Made by a program: the position numbers and the translations under genes. Positions 24,052 to 30,362 of a stretch of 38,982 nucleotides of DNA are shown one piece after another. The DNA comes from a virus: IMG/VR virus record IMGVR_UViG_3300046323_000172, positions 1-38,982 of that record; one strand, 5' to 3'. The notes under the pieces are model-generated. The model saw only the letters and a program-made list of their open reading frames with translations, was not told the origin of the DNA and did not search any database. Position 1 is the stretch's first letter; each line of letters starts with the position of its first letter.

Positions 24052-24053
24052 TT

Positions 24054-24100
24054 TACATTTGTGAATATTGGGGCGGCATTACGTTATTTAGTGCCGTCCT
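24054..24100 (+). promoter_or_regulatory. -7-like box followed by leader hairpin
   Basis: TACATTTG (24054-24061) matches the -7 consensus TAnnTTTG, but no TTG lies 19-21 bp upstream. Downstream the sequence GGGCGGCA pairs with TGCCGTCC (8 bp, one G-T pair) around a 13-base loop. There is no T tract, so it is a leader hairpin rather than a terminator. It precedes the metallophosphoesterase start by about 12 bases. Confidence 0.45.
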
Positions 24101-24111
24101 AAATTCATAAG

Positions 24112-25104
24112 ATGGCACAATTATCATTTAAAAAAATAGAAATTGAACAAGATTTCTATTCTTCAAACCTGAATTTATTAAACTTTTGCAAAGCAAATTT
24201 TGAGCATTACGGCTATGTTAGCGCGTACAGGTTCCAAAAGCAGATGCAAAAATACGGCATCACTTTAAGAAGTCGCACAGAATATCACTTGTCCCACAAA
24301 CCCGAAGCGAAAACAGAAACTTTTGATTTTTCAGAAGTGGACGATTTCGGAATCGAACCAGCAATAGGGAAAGATTATGTTTCTGCGCGGCTTCCTGAAG
24401 CAATTAAACGCATTGGAATACTATCCGATATTCACGTTCCTTTTCATTCAATGGAGGCGCTTATATGCGCAATTAAATACCTGAAATCAAAAAGTATCGA
24501 ATGCCTGTATTTGAACGGGGACGTTTTTGATTTTTACAGCATTTCACGCCACGAAAAGGAGCGCGACCTTCGCGATCTACCGCGCGAAATTGAAATGTGT
24601 CGAAACTTCTTGGTTAAAATTCGCGAAATATTCCCGAAAATTCCTATTTACTTTAAAATGGGGAACCACGAAAACCGCTGGCAAAGGTACCTAAATGATC
24701 AGGCGGAAGAATTCGCCCAGTTGCACGAAATGCAATTTGAACAATTCTTTAGGCTGGATAAACTAAAAATTGATTTTGTGCCTGACTGGCAAGGTTTCGA
24801 AATGGGTGATTTGCTAGTAGTTCACGGCCACGAAATTATGGCCGGCGGTATGAACCCTAGCCAAACGACGTTTAATAAAACGTTCTGCAATACATTACTA
24901 GGCCACGTTCATAGAACAACGGCCACGACAAAAAAAACAGGCTTTAAAGAATACATCCACACCTTTTCTACTGGATGCCTTACTTACCTTTCGCCCAAAT
25001 ATTACCCTTACGCCCAGCATAATCACGGTTTCGCGTTTGTAGAAATTAAAGACGGTGCGGCAAAAGTTGAAAATTTGATGATAAAAGACGGGAAAATAGT
25101 TTAG
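24112..25104 (+). CDS. Calcineurin-like metallophosphoesterase
   Basis: A 330-residue protein. Residues about 100-310 hold the metallophosphoesterase motifs in order: DIH (106-108), GDVFD (136-140), GNHE (184-187), HGH (238-240) and GHVH (264-267). These bind two metals and cleave phosphoesters. The N-terminal 100 residues are helical (NLLNFCKANFEHYGYVSAYRFQ) and look like a DNA- or protein-binding arm. In phages such enzymes lie near replication and recombination genes and may act as nucleases or phosphatases. A terminator follows directly. Confidence 0.85.
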   Translation: MAQLSFKKIEIEQDFYSSNLNLLNFCKANFEHYGYVSAYRFQKQMQKYGITLRSRTEYHLSHKPEAKTETFDFSEVDDFGIEPAIGKDYVSARLPEAIKRIGILSDIHVPFHSMEALICAIKYLKSKSIECLYLNGDVFDFYSISRHEKERDLRDLPREIEMCRNFLVKIREIFPKIPIYFKMGNHENRWQRYLNDQAEEFAQLHEMQFEQFFRLDKLKIDFVPDWQGFEMGDLLVVHGHEIMAGGMNPSQTTFNKTFCNTLLGHVHRTTATTKKTGFKEYIHTFSTGCLTYLSPKYYPYAQHNHGFAFVEIKDGAAKVENLMIKDGKIV

Positions 25105-25139
25105 TTTTGTAAAATCATAGTGGTTTAGAACAGAAAATT

Positions 25140-25171
25140 AAAGGCTTGGGGCGTTGCTCTAAGCCTTTTTT
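25140..25171 (+). terminator. Intrinsic terminator after the metallophosphoesterase
   Basis: The stem AAAGGCTT / AAGCCTTT (25140-25147 with 25161-25168), extended inward by GGGC/GCTC with one G-T pair, is followed by six T. It ends the first early transcript. Confidence 0.88.
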
Positions 25172-25221
25172 GTGCCTAAAAAATAAATTTTATAAAATAA
25201 TTATAAATTTATAATGTTTTT

Positions 25222-25253
25222 CTTGTCTAGTAAATTTCCGTTTACTACCTTTG
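25222..25253 (+). promoter_or_regulatory. Early promoter P2 with operator palindrome
   Basis: The -33 box CTTG (25222-25225) and -7 box TACCTTTG (25246-25253) have 20 bp between them. TAGTAAA (25228-25234) and TTTACTA (25241-25247) form a perfect 7-bp inverted repeat with a 6-bp spacer TTTCCG between the boxes. The geometry is base-for-base the same as P1. The leader has a hairpin AATAGC / GCTATT (25260-25277). Probably one repressor controls both promoters. Confidence 0.82.
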
Positions 25254-25275
25254 TTTCACAATAGCAACGGAGCTA

Positions 25276-25288
25276 TTCTAAACCACCA
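25276..25288 (+). promoter_or_regulatory. CCTAAACC-like leader motif, copy 2
   Basis: TTCTAAACCACC lies a few bases before the ATG at 25294. Its first ten bases are the reverse complement of TGGTTTAGAA at 25121-25130, upstream of the preceding terminator. Confidence 0.55.
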
Positions 25289-25293
25289 AAAAA

Positions 25294-25533
25294 ATGACAA
25301 CTTACAAGGCTTACAAAACTTCATTCGGAAAACAAAACTGGACGGTAATTGTTGCAAACGGAAAATTTAATTACGTTTCATTAGGTAAAGAAACTTACTT
25401 GCGCGTTCCATTTTACAAAGATTTTAATTCATTTGAAAAAGCTATTGAAAATTACAAAGACGTTAAAATTAAATTGTTTTTAGAATTGATAAGCATTGGA
25501 ATGGTTAACCCAACTTCTCAAACAATTGCATAA
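25294..25533 (+). CDS. Hypothetical early protein
   Basis: A 79-residue protein, first gene after P2. It starts MTTYKAYKTSFGKQNWTVIV, has a short beta part (GKFNYVSLGKETYLRVPF) and a helical end. No family is recognised. Confidence 0.6.
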   Translation: MTTYKAYKTSFGKQNWTVIVANGKFNYVSLGKETYLRVPFYKDFNSFEKAIENYKDVKIKLFLELISIGMVNPTSQTIA

Positions 25534-25569
25534 AAATAAAACCCGAGCTGGAGCGGATTCTTCGGCAAA

Positions 25570-25580
25570 CCTAAACCCCC
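25570..25580 (+). promoter_or_regulatory. CCTAAACC leader motif, copy 3
   Basis: CCTAAACCCCC lies 5 bases before the ATG at 25586. It supports that short frame as a real gene. Confidence 0.55.
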
Positions 25581-25585
25581 ATAAA

Positions 25586-25696
25586 ATGAAAAATTATTTA
25601 AAAACATTCAGCAAGCAGGACGCAAAAGATTTGATTCTTGCTTTGGCCATTTTATTAGCCGGCATTACGGCGCTTTACTTGGTAGAATATTTATAG
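25586..25696 (+). CDS. Small single-pass membrane protein
   Basis: A 36-residue protein: a basic N-terminus (MKNYLKTFSKQDAKD) and one membrane helix (LILALAILLAGITALYLVEYL). The ATG at 25586 is chosen over a TTG-type upstream extension at 25496 because the upstream part overlaps the previous gene and because the CCTAAACC leader motif stands just before it. The role is unknown. Confidence 0.55.
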   Translation: MKNYLKTFSKQDAKDLILALAILLAGITALYLVEYL

Positions 25697-25699
25697 TAA

Positions 25700-25709
25700 C
25701 CTAAACCCC
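25700..25709 (+). promoter_or_regulatory. CCTAAACC leader motif, copy 4
   Basis: CCTAAACCCC lies 7 bases before the ERF gene start at 25717, in the 20-base gap after the small membrane protein. Confidence 0.55.
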
Positions 25710-25716
25710 TTCAGAA

Positions 25717-26340
25717 ATGAAAAACTTAATTAAATCAGTTATTGCCGTAATGAACGAAGTCAAAGGGATTGAAAAATCTATGACGGTTGGAAACGGTAAT
25801 TCTTCTTACAAGGGCGTTCCCGACAAAGAAGTAAAAAAGATTTTAGGCGCAGCAATGGCAAAGAATGGCCTTTGTTTATTGCCTACTGGTGTAAAGCCAA
25901 CGATCAAAATTGAACGCTGGGAAGAAACGGATAGCTACGGGCGTACAAAAACCAAACAAACGGTATTTACCGAAGTGACGACAACTTACCTGCTTATGCA
26001 CGAAAGCGGCGAATCACAAGAAATTTGCGGCTATGGCCACGGCGTTGATGCGCAAGATAAGGGCGCAGGAAAGGCCACAACTTACGCGCTCAAATACGCT
26101 TTGCTTTATAGCTTCTTAATTCCGACGGGTGATATTGACGATACGGACGCGGTTCATAGCCAAGACGTGCCAGTAAGACAAGATTCGATGAATATTGCAA
26201 GCTGGAAGTCAGGAATTAACGCCTGCGAAACCGTAGAAGCGCTAAACGCTTTGTATAAAGAAAAAGCCTCAATTATTAACAACAACGCCGAAGTCTTGGC
26301 GCTATTTGCAGAACGTAAACAAACCCTTTTAAATAACTAG
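25717..26340 (+). CDS. ERF-family single-strand annealing recombinase
   Basis: A 207-residue protein. The diagnostic ERF core is present: GYGHGVDAQDKGAGKATTYALKYALLYSF in two parts, then PTGDIDDTDA. The N-terminus (NEVKGIEKSMTVG...YKGVPDKEVKKIL) also fits. ERF proteins anneal complementary single strands in phage recombination and can circularise terminally redundant genomes, which fits the redundancy seen here. A helical protein and an SSB-like protein follow, a usual recombination set. Confidence 0.85.
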   Translation: MKNLIKSVIAVMNEVKGIEKSMTVGNGNSSYKGVPDKEVKKILGAAMAKNGLCLLPTGVKPTIKIERWEETDSYGRTKTKQTVFTEVTTTYLLMHESGESQEICGYGHGVDAQDKGAGKATTYALKYALLYSFLIPTGDIDDTDAVHSQDVPVRQDSMNIASWKSGINACETVEALNALYKEKASIINNNAEVLALFAERKQTLLNN

Positions 26341-26343
26341 AAT

Positions 26344-26811
26344 ATGAAAAATGAATTAATGGCCGTTGATGGCCAAATCCTTGACCTAAACAAAAAAGAA
26401 ATTGCAACAATGGCCGAAAATTTTATTTCGGCTAACGCAGATTCGTTTAACACCCTAAAGGTGGCGGCGCAATTGGCCAAATTTGAACTATTTGTCAGCG
26501 AAGTAGGGAAACACCTTAAGGAACATCTTTTTAACGATTTGCGCCAAAATAAAGATAGCAAGGTTTCGGCCTACGGTGTTGACTTTTCAGAAATGGAAGG
26601 CGGCGTAAAATACGACTACACGGAGACGCCCGATTGGGTTAAGTTGCAGGATCAAATAGACGCGCTAAAAGAAAAGCAAAAAGAAATTGAAGCTACCTGT
26701 AAAACGTTGAAATTTAAGGTTTCAATTTTGGACGAAGAAACGGGCGAATTGCACGATTTTTACCCGCCGGCAAAATCTTCAACAACTACAATTAAGAAAA
26801 TAATCAAATAA
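26344..26811 (+). CDS. Helical protein of the recombination operon
   Basis: A 155-residue, mostly helical protein with a coiled-coil stretch (WVKLQDQIDALKEKQKEIEATCKTL) and an N-terminal helical domain. A Gly-rich turn (YGVDFSEMEGGVKYDY) separates them. The small gap to the ERF gene implies co-expression. Its place between annealing protein and SSB-like protein suggests a recombination or nuclease-control partner. No family motif is visible. Confidence 0.55.
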   Translation: MKNELMAVDGQILDLNKKEIATMAENFISANADSFNTLKVAAQLAKFELFVSEVGKHLKEHLFNDLRQNKDSKVSAYGVDFSEMEGGVKYDYTETPDWVKLQDQIDALKEKQKEIEATCKTLKFKVSILDEETGELHDFYPPAKSSTTTIKKIIK

Positions 26812-26830
26812 CAAATAAACAAAAAAAGCA

Positions 26831-27139
26831 ATGGCTAATGACAAAATTTTCGCAAACGGTTTTTTATTCAAAAGAAATGACAACGCCCCTCAATTTGTAG
26901 TGGGGGCAATTTCAATAAAAGCCGATGAAGCGATTCAATTTATTGAGCAATACGCTAAAAATGGTTGGGTAAATTTAAAGGTAAACCAAGCGCAAAGCGG
27001 AAAATATTACATTGAATTAGATACGTGGGAAGCGAAAGGCGGAGCGCCTGCACAGGCACCGGCAAAAGCCCCAGCGCCAAAAGCCCAACCACAAACAATT
27101 CATTTGGAACCGGAAGCAAGCGACGACCTGCCATTTTAA
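26831..27139 (+). CDS. SSB-like protein with acidic C-terminal tip
   Basis: A 102-residue protein. Residues 1-70 are a compact beta domain (FANGFLFKRNDNAPQFVVGAISI...YYIELDTWEA), then a Pro/Ala/Lys linker (about 71-90), then the acidic tip EASDDLPF. Domain, flexible linker and a D-D-x-P-F end are the layout of single-strand binding proteins, whose tip recruits replication and repair partners. The N-domain lacks an obvious standard SSB motif, so this is a functional analogue by architecture. It follows ERF, in agreement. Confidence 0.7.
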   Translation: MANDKIFANGFLFKRNDNAPQFVVGAISIKADEAIQFIEQYAKNGWVNLKVNQAQSGKYYIELDTWEAKGGAPAQAPAKAPAPKAQPQTIHLEPEASDDLPF

Positions 27140-27149
27140 AATTTAAGCG

Positions 27150-27326
27150 ATGAAAAAAATGAAAGCATACGCGCAAATCGCAGATGAATTAAACGAGAAG
27201 GGCATTTTGCCCTCTCGTGCGCGAAAGTTTACCGCCGGCACCGTTTACCAAGCGGTAATGGGAAATATTGACTACCCTGTAATAAGAAAACGTTTTAACG
27301 AATTAATGGCAGAAAATGGAAAATAA
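27150..27326 (+). CDS. Small helix-turn-helix-like protein
   Basis: A 58-residue basic protein. The core YAQIADELNEKGILPSRA followed by KFTAGTVYQAVMGN resembles the C-terminal HTH of serine recombinases (ia..LN..GI..r....t..TV..i). It is too short to be a recombinase, so it is probably a DNA-binding regulator. It overlaps the next gene by 11 bases. Confidence 0.55.
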   Translation: MKKMKAYAQIADELNEKGILPSRARKFTAGTVYQAVMGNIDYPVIRKRFNELMAENGK

Positions 27327-27567
27327 CGAAGTAAAAATAGGAATGAAAGTTATTCCGCATTCTAAAAGCTATGCGCAAGACTTACATAATTCGCAACACT
27401 GGAAAATGGCACAAGAAAAAGGCCGAAATTACCTTTTTGTAAATTATATACACCTTTCACACACTCACGGAAAAGTTTTTGTTTTAAGTTTTGAACCAAC
27501 AAGCCCGCCCAGCGGGGCAACAGGCGACTTTTTTATAGCAAGCGATTTTGACCCATTAGAAGATTAA
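27316..27567 (+). CDS. Hypothetical early protein
   Basis: An 83-residue soluble protein (MENNEVKIGMKVIPHSKSY...). A segment MKVIPHSKSYAQ...NYLFVNYIHLSH suggests a small beta domain. It has no known family. The start overlaps the previous gene. Confidence 0.55.
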   Translation: MENNEVKIGMKVIPHSKSYAQDLHNSQHWKMAQEKGRNYLFVNYIHLSHTHGKVFVLSFEPTSPPSGATGDFFIASDFDPLED

Positions 27568-27570
27568 AAG

Positions 27571-27873
27571 ATGGAAAATCTGACAAGTGATCTAAAAAAC
27601 AAATTGCGGATACCTTTAACGTTTGAAGAATATCACGCTATAAACCCACAGGTTTACTCCAAGTTTTGTATGTACACCGAAATGCTAATTAAGGCAGGGC
27701 GCAAGAAATTAGGCGCAAAAGCAATAATGGAACGGTGCCGGTGGGACACAATGATTGAAACGGTAGGTATTTTTAAAATAAACAATAATTATACCGCGGC
27801 TTATTCTAAAAAATTCGAACAAGACCACCCACAATTTAAGGGCATTTTTGAGCACCGAATAAAAAGGAATTAG
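27571..27873 (+). CDS. Conserved phage protein of unknown function
   Basis: A 100-residue protein. The pattern FEEYHAINPQVYSKF...GRKKLGAKAIMERCRWDT...FKINNNYTAAYSKKFEQDHPQFKGIFEHR, read in parts, is one I associate with a widely spread phage protein of unknown function (NP.VY..F....I..G....GAK.I.ER.RW...........IN....AYY...F...HP...G.F..R). It closes the operon before the structured RNA; a -7 box begins right after its stop. Confidence 0.65.
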   Translation: MENLTSDLKNKLRIPLTFEEYHAINPQVYSKFCMYTEMLIKAGRKKLGAKAIMERCRWDTMIETVGIFKINNNYTAAYSKKFEQDHPQFKGIFEHRIKRN

Positions 27874-27881
27874 TATATTTG
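27874..27881 (+). promoter_or_regulatory. -7 promoter element for the structured RNA
   Basis: TATATTTG is a full match to TAnnTTTG, beginning at the base after the stop of the 27571 gene. The nearest upstream TTG is 23 bp away rather than 19-21, so the -33 part is weak. Transcription would start about 7-10 bases downstream, just before the structured RNA. Confidence 0.6.
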
Positions 27882-27887
27882 TAAACA

Positions 27888-27978
27888 ATAAGCGACGGGG
27901 GTAGGAGTTCGTCGGTTATTTTAGGGTTAAAAAACCAAAAAGCCAGCTTTGCACTCCTACGCAGACTGGCTTTTTTTT
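27888..27978 (+). ncRNA. Structured RNA with predicted kissing-loop and terminator
   Basis: Three hairpins in about 90 bases. H1: CGACG/CGTCG (27893-27897 with 27910-27914), 12-base loop containing GTAGGAGT (27901-27908). H2: GGTT/AACC (27925-27936). H3: AAAAAGCCAG/CTGGCTTTTT (27937-27946 with 27966-27975), running into eight T, a strong terminator. Its top is closed by TGC/GCA so that the apical loop is exactly ACTCCTAC (27953-27960), the full complement of GTAGGAGT in H1. This predicts an 8-bp kissing interaction. No ORF uses the segment. It could be a free small RNA or a leader that controls read-through into the gene at 27987. Confidence 0.7.
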
Positions 27979-27986
27979 GTTTAAAA

Positions 27987-28142
27987 ATGGAAAATAAAAA
28001 TACAAAGGCACCTAGAACAATTCTTTGTAATTGGTGCAATAAAAGAAGATTATTTTCAAACGGTTACTATTTAGGCAAAAGCCCCAACGGAAAAGAATAT
28101 TTCATTTGTTCTAAATGTAATTTAATTAAAGACATAGTTTAA
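27987..28142 (+). CDS. Small zinc-ribbon protein
   Basis: A 51-residue protein with ILCNWCNKRR and FICSKCNLIK knuckles, i.e. CxxC...CxxC. The start lies 9 bases after the terminator T tract of the structured RNA, so its expression needs read-through of that hairpin or a processed transcript. It is followed by the replication initiator after 2 bases. The role may be regulatory; it is not identified. Confidence 0.6.
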   Translation: MENKNTKAPRTILCNWCNKRRLFSNGYYLGKSPNGKEYFICSKCNLIKDIV

Positions 28143-28144
28143 TT

Positions 28145-28858
28145 ATGAAATACTACCTACACGATTCGACTTCATTTAACGATGAAAAAATCACTGAATT
28201 ATACCTAGAATTTGGGTACGAAGGGCTTGGTTTATTTTATACAATTCTTGAAAAATTAGCCCTTCAAGAGAAACCAATTAAGACAAAAATCCTTAAACAT
28301 CAATTAAATGTTGGCAAAAAATTAGAAAAATGTTGGGATTTTATGGAAAAAATTGAACTTATTTCTTCAATAAATGGCGAAACTTTCAACGAACAACTTC
28401 TAAATTTTAGTAAAAAGTATCAAGTCAACAAGGAGAAAAACGCGGATAAAGTCGCAGAATGGCGTAAAAGTAAAAAAAGTAACGAAAATGTAACCGGTTA
28501 CGAACCTGATTGTAACGCCACTAAAGTAAATAAAGTAAAATCAATTAAAATAAAAGAAAGTAAACACTTTGATTTTTTTTGGGAGGCGTTTAATAAAAAA
28601 ATAGATCGCGCTAAATGTGAAAACGTTTGGTCTAAATTAACCGAAGAAGAAGTTCAAAAAATTGTGGCAACCGTTGACCAATATGTTTTGGCAAACCCTG
28701 AAATCAAATTCAGGAAAAATCCTTTAACTTACCTAAACGGAAAATGCTTTAATGACGAAATAGTTTTTTATCCTAAACCCCAAAACAATGGAAATTTCAA
28801 CAATGAACAAAAACTCGGAACTAGCGCCGCAAGAATGGAAGCCGCGCGAAATTTCTAA
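28145..28858 (+). CDS. DUF4373-type replication initiator / replisome organiser
   Basis: A 237-residue protein. The N-terminal 100 residues have the DUF4373 winged-helix pattern: HDSTSFNDEKITELYLEFGYEGLGLFYTILE, then KHQLNVGKKLEKCWDFMEKIELIS. A Lys-rich linker (about 105-140) follows. The C-terminal domain (FWEAFNKKIDRAKCENVWSKL...NPLTYLNGKCFND) is DnaD-like. Such proteins bind the origin and help load the helicase. Short AAAGTAA repeats lie in the linker DNA, as in initiators that carry the origin inside the gene. The next gene overlaps by 71 bases. Confidence 0.75.
   Translation: MKYYLHDSTSFNDEKITELYLEFGYEGLGLFYTILEKLALQEKPIKTKILKHQLNVGKKLEKCWDFMEKIELISSINGETFNEQLLNFSKKYQVNKEKNADKVAEWRKSKKSNENVTGYEPDCNATKVNKVKSIKIKESKHFDFFWEAFNKKIDRAKCENVWSKLTEEEVQKIVATVDQYVLANPEIKFRKNPLTYLNGKCFNDEIVFYPKPQNNGNFNNEQKLGTSAARMEAARNF
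28467..28563 (+). repeat. AAAGTAA iteron-like repeats inside the initiator gene
   Basis: Five AAAGTAA copies begin at 28467, 28476, 28523, 28532 and 28557. Two pairs have the same 9-bp step. They fall in the AT-rich linker between the DNA-binding and C-terminal domains of the initiator, the place where lambda-type origins lie. The linker encodes many Lys residues, so part of the pattern could be coding. Confidence 0.45.
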
Positions 28859-29549
28859 AGGAAACGCTCACGCCATAATTGCCGCACAAAGCGCCGAAAG
28901 TTTACGCACACGGGACGAAAACGACATTAAACAGGTATTGCGTTACGCAATGGTTTTAGTCGGCTTACGTGGCAACAATTTCCCGACTGACGAAGAAAAA
29001 TTTGTTTTGTTAAACTTTGTTCGAAATAATTTTGGAAACCAAACGCCCGAAGAAATAAAAATTGCGTTTGATTACGCGGTTGCGGGGAAGCTAGAAGTTG
29101 ATGCGAAATGTTACGAATCATTTTCGTGCGAATATTTCGGCCGAATTATGAAGGCTTATATTGAATACGCAAGGCTTGAAACTAAAAACGTTGTAAAGGC
29201 CATAGAATTACCAAAGCCAGCGCCCAGCGTCGAAGAAATTAAAGCAATGGTTATAAAATCAGCAAATATGTACATCGCTGAAATGATCCGTTGCAAAGAA
29301 GCCAAAATAGAAATGAATTGGATTGCCGGTGGCCTTTCTTATTTGTACGATTATTTAGTTGACTTCAAAATTTGGGATTGCCCTGAAACGGTGCGCGAAG
29401 AAATACGATTTAGAATCAATCCAAATTGGAAACAAAACCCGCGCGAAAAAATGTTTGTTGCAAGCTGCAAGGCTGAGGCTTACAAACGGTTTATTTCTGA
29501 TTTGGTAGAAATGGGAATGAGTTTAAACGAAAACGGCGAAATTGTATGA
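28788..29549 (+). CDS. Replication-associated protein, possible helicase loader
   Basis: A 253-residue, mainly helical protein without a visible Walker A motif. It overlaps the initiator gene by 71 bases and is therefore likely to act with it. Segments such as VLLNFVRNNFGNQTPEEIKIAFDYAVAGKLEVDAKCYESFSCEYFGRIMKAY, read in parts, resemble proteins that follow DUF4373-type initiators in Bacteroidota phages. Starts at 28788 or 28803 are both possible. The helicase-loader role is a positional inference. Confidence 0.5.
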   Translation: MEISTMNKNSELAPQEWKPREISKGNAHAIIAAQSAESLRTRDENDIKQVLRYAMVLVGLRGNNFPTDEEKFVLLNFVRNNFGNQTPEEIKIAFDYAVAGKLEVDAKCYESFSCEYFGRIMKAYIEYARLETKNVVKAIELPKPAPSVEEIKAMVIKSANMYIAEMIRCKEAKIEMNWIAGGLSYLYDYLVDFKIWDCPETVREEIRFRINPNWKQNPREKMFVASCKAEAYKRFISDLVEMGMSLNENGEIV

Positions 29550-29776
29550 GAACTAAATTAATTTTAAGCGCATTTTTTTTGATAGGATGCGCAATAGTAT
29601 GTTTTTCTTTTATTATGGCCAAGAAGCCAAAGCAAAGCGGCAAAATCAAAGCGTTACAAAATGAAACAGACAACGGCGACGCATTTATGATGGATACGTT
29701 TGAGCCGATTGAAGATTTTGAGATGATTTATTTTGATGAAAATAAAGGTTTGATTCAATTAAAAATTAAAAAATAA
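29546..29776 (+). CDS. Small membrane-anchored protein
   Basis: A 76-residue protein with an N-terminal hydrophobic helix (LILSAFFLIGCAIVCFSFIM) and an acidic tail (DAFMMDTFEPIEDFEMIYFDEN). The Cys in the helix is not in a good lipobox, so a membrane anchor is more likely than a lipoprotein. It overlaps the previous stop (ATGA). Confidence 0.55.
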   Translation: MRTKLILSAFFLIGCAIVCFSFIMAKKPKQSGKIKALQNETDNGDAFMMDTFEPIEDFEMIYFDENKGLIQLKIKK

Positions 29777-29982
29777 TGACAACAGAAAGATTTAAAAACA
29801 ACCTGCGCCTAAAAATTATTGAAAAAATGAAAGAGCGAAAAATAACAAACCAAGATTTAGCCGAGGCGGTCGATGTTTCGCTTACTTGTGTTAGGCAATG
29901 GGTTTCAGGCAAACATACGATTTGCTTTGAATTAGGATTACAGGTGTGTACTTATTTAGATATTGATGTTTATGAAATCTAG
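29776..29982 (+). CDS. XRE-family HTH regulator, small
   Basis: A 68-residue protein consisting of one HTH domain: LRLKIIEKMKERKITNQDLAEAVDVSLTCVRQWVSGKHT, read in parts, has the usual Q/DLA....VS...V..W..G pattern, and the end IDVYEI is typical. It could bind the early operator palindromes. It has no C-terminal dimerisation or cleavage domain, so it is more Cro-like than CI-like. Confidence 0.75.
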   Translation: MTTERFKNNLRLKIIEKMKERKITNQDLAEAVDVSLTCVRQWVSGKHTICFELGLQVCTYLDIDVYEI

Positions 29983-30160
29983 AGAAATAATATATTTTCA
30001 ACCCGAAGGCATTAAGCCTAAATATTGCGAAGCTGGTGTTATTATGGAAAATGACCCCGATCACATTTGGTTTAATGAAGCTGAATGTAGCTGGACTGGA
30101 GTAGTTCATATTAATAAATCATTAGAAGATATTTATGATGAAATTTATGGAGAATTTTAA
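29972..30160 (+). CDS. Hypothetical protein between two HTH genes
   Basis: A 62-residue acidic protein. The start ATG at 29972 overlaps the end of the XRE gene; TTG/ATG codons a few bases upstream are also in frame. The core IWFNEAECSWTGVVHINKS is not recognised. It overlaps the next HTH gene at its end, so all three genes are coupled. Confidence 0.5.
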   Translation: MKSREIIYFQPEGIKPKYCEAGVIMENDPDHIWFNEAECSWTGVVHINKSLEDIYDEIYGEF

Positions 30161-30350
30161 CCAACGCTTCGGCCGAAAAATGGCTATTGCTATGGCAGAA
30201 AAAAAGATAAGTCAAATTGACCTTGCTTACGAAATTAATACAACGCAGTCGGCGATTTCGGGTTACGTTTCCGGAAAAAATGCGCCGCGCCTTGCAACCG
30301 CTTTAAAAATTTGTGCTTACCTTGGCATTGATTTAGAAGTTTTTATTTAA
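30135..30350 (+). CDS. XRE-family HTH regulator, second copy
   Basis: A 71-residue protein (or 67 from the ATG at 30147). A single HTH domain is seen: MAIAMAEKKISQIDLAYEIN, then TTQSAISGYVSGKNAPRLATALKIC, then LGIDLEVFI. It is related in layout to the 29776 protein but not a recent duplicate. A pair of small XRE proteins may form a simple switch or control early/late timing. Confidence 0.75.
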   Translation: MMKFMENFNQRFGRKMAIAMAEKKISQIDLAYEINTTQSAISGYVSGKNAPRLATALKICAYLGIDLEVFI

Positions 30351-30362
30351 AACCGAACCGAT

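Noticed and set aside
27150-27326. Serine recombinase or integrase
   Set aside because: Only the short HTH-like end is present; no catalytic domain is encoded nearby.
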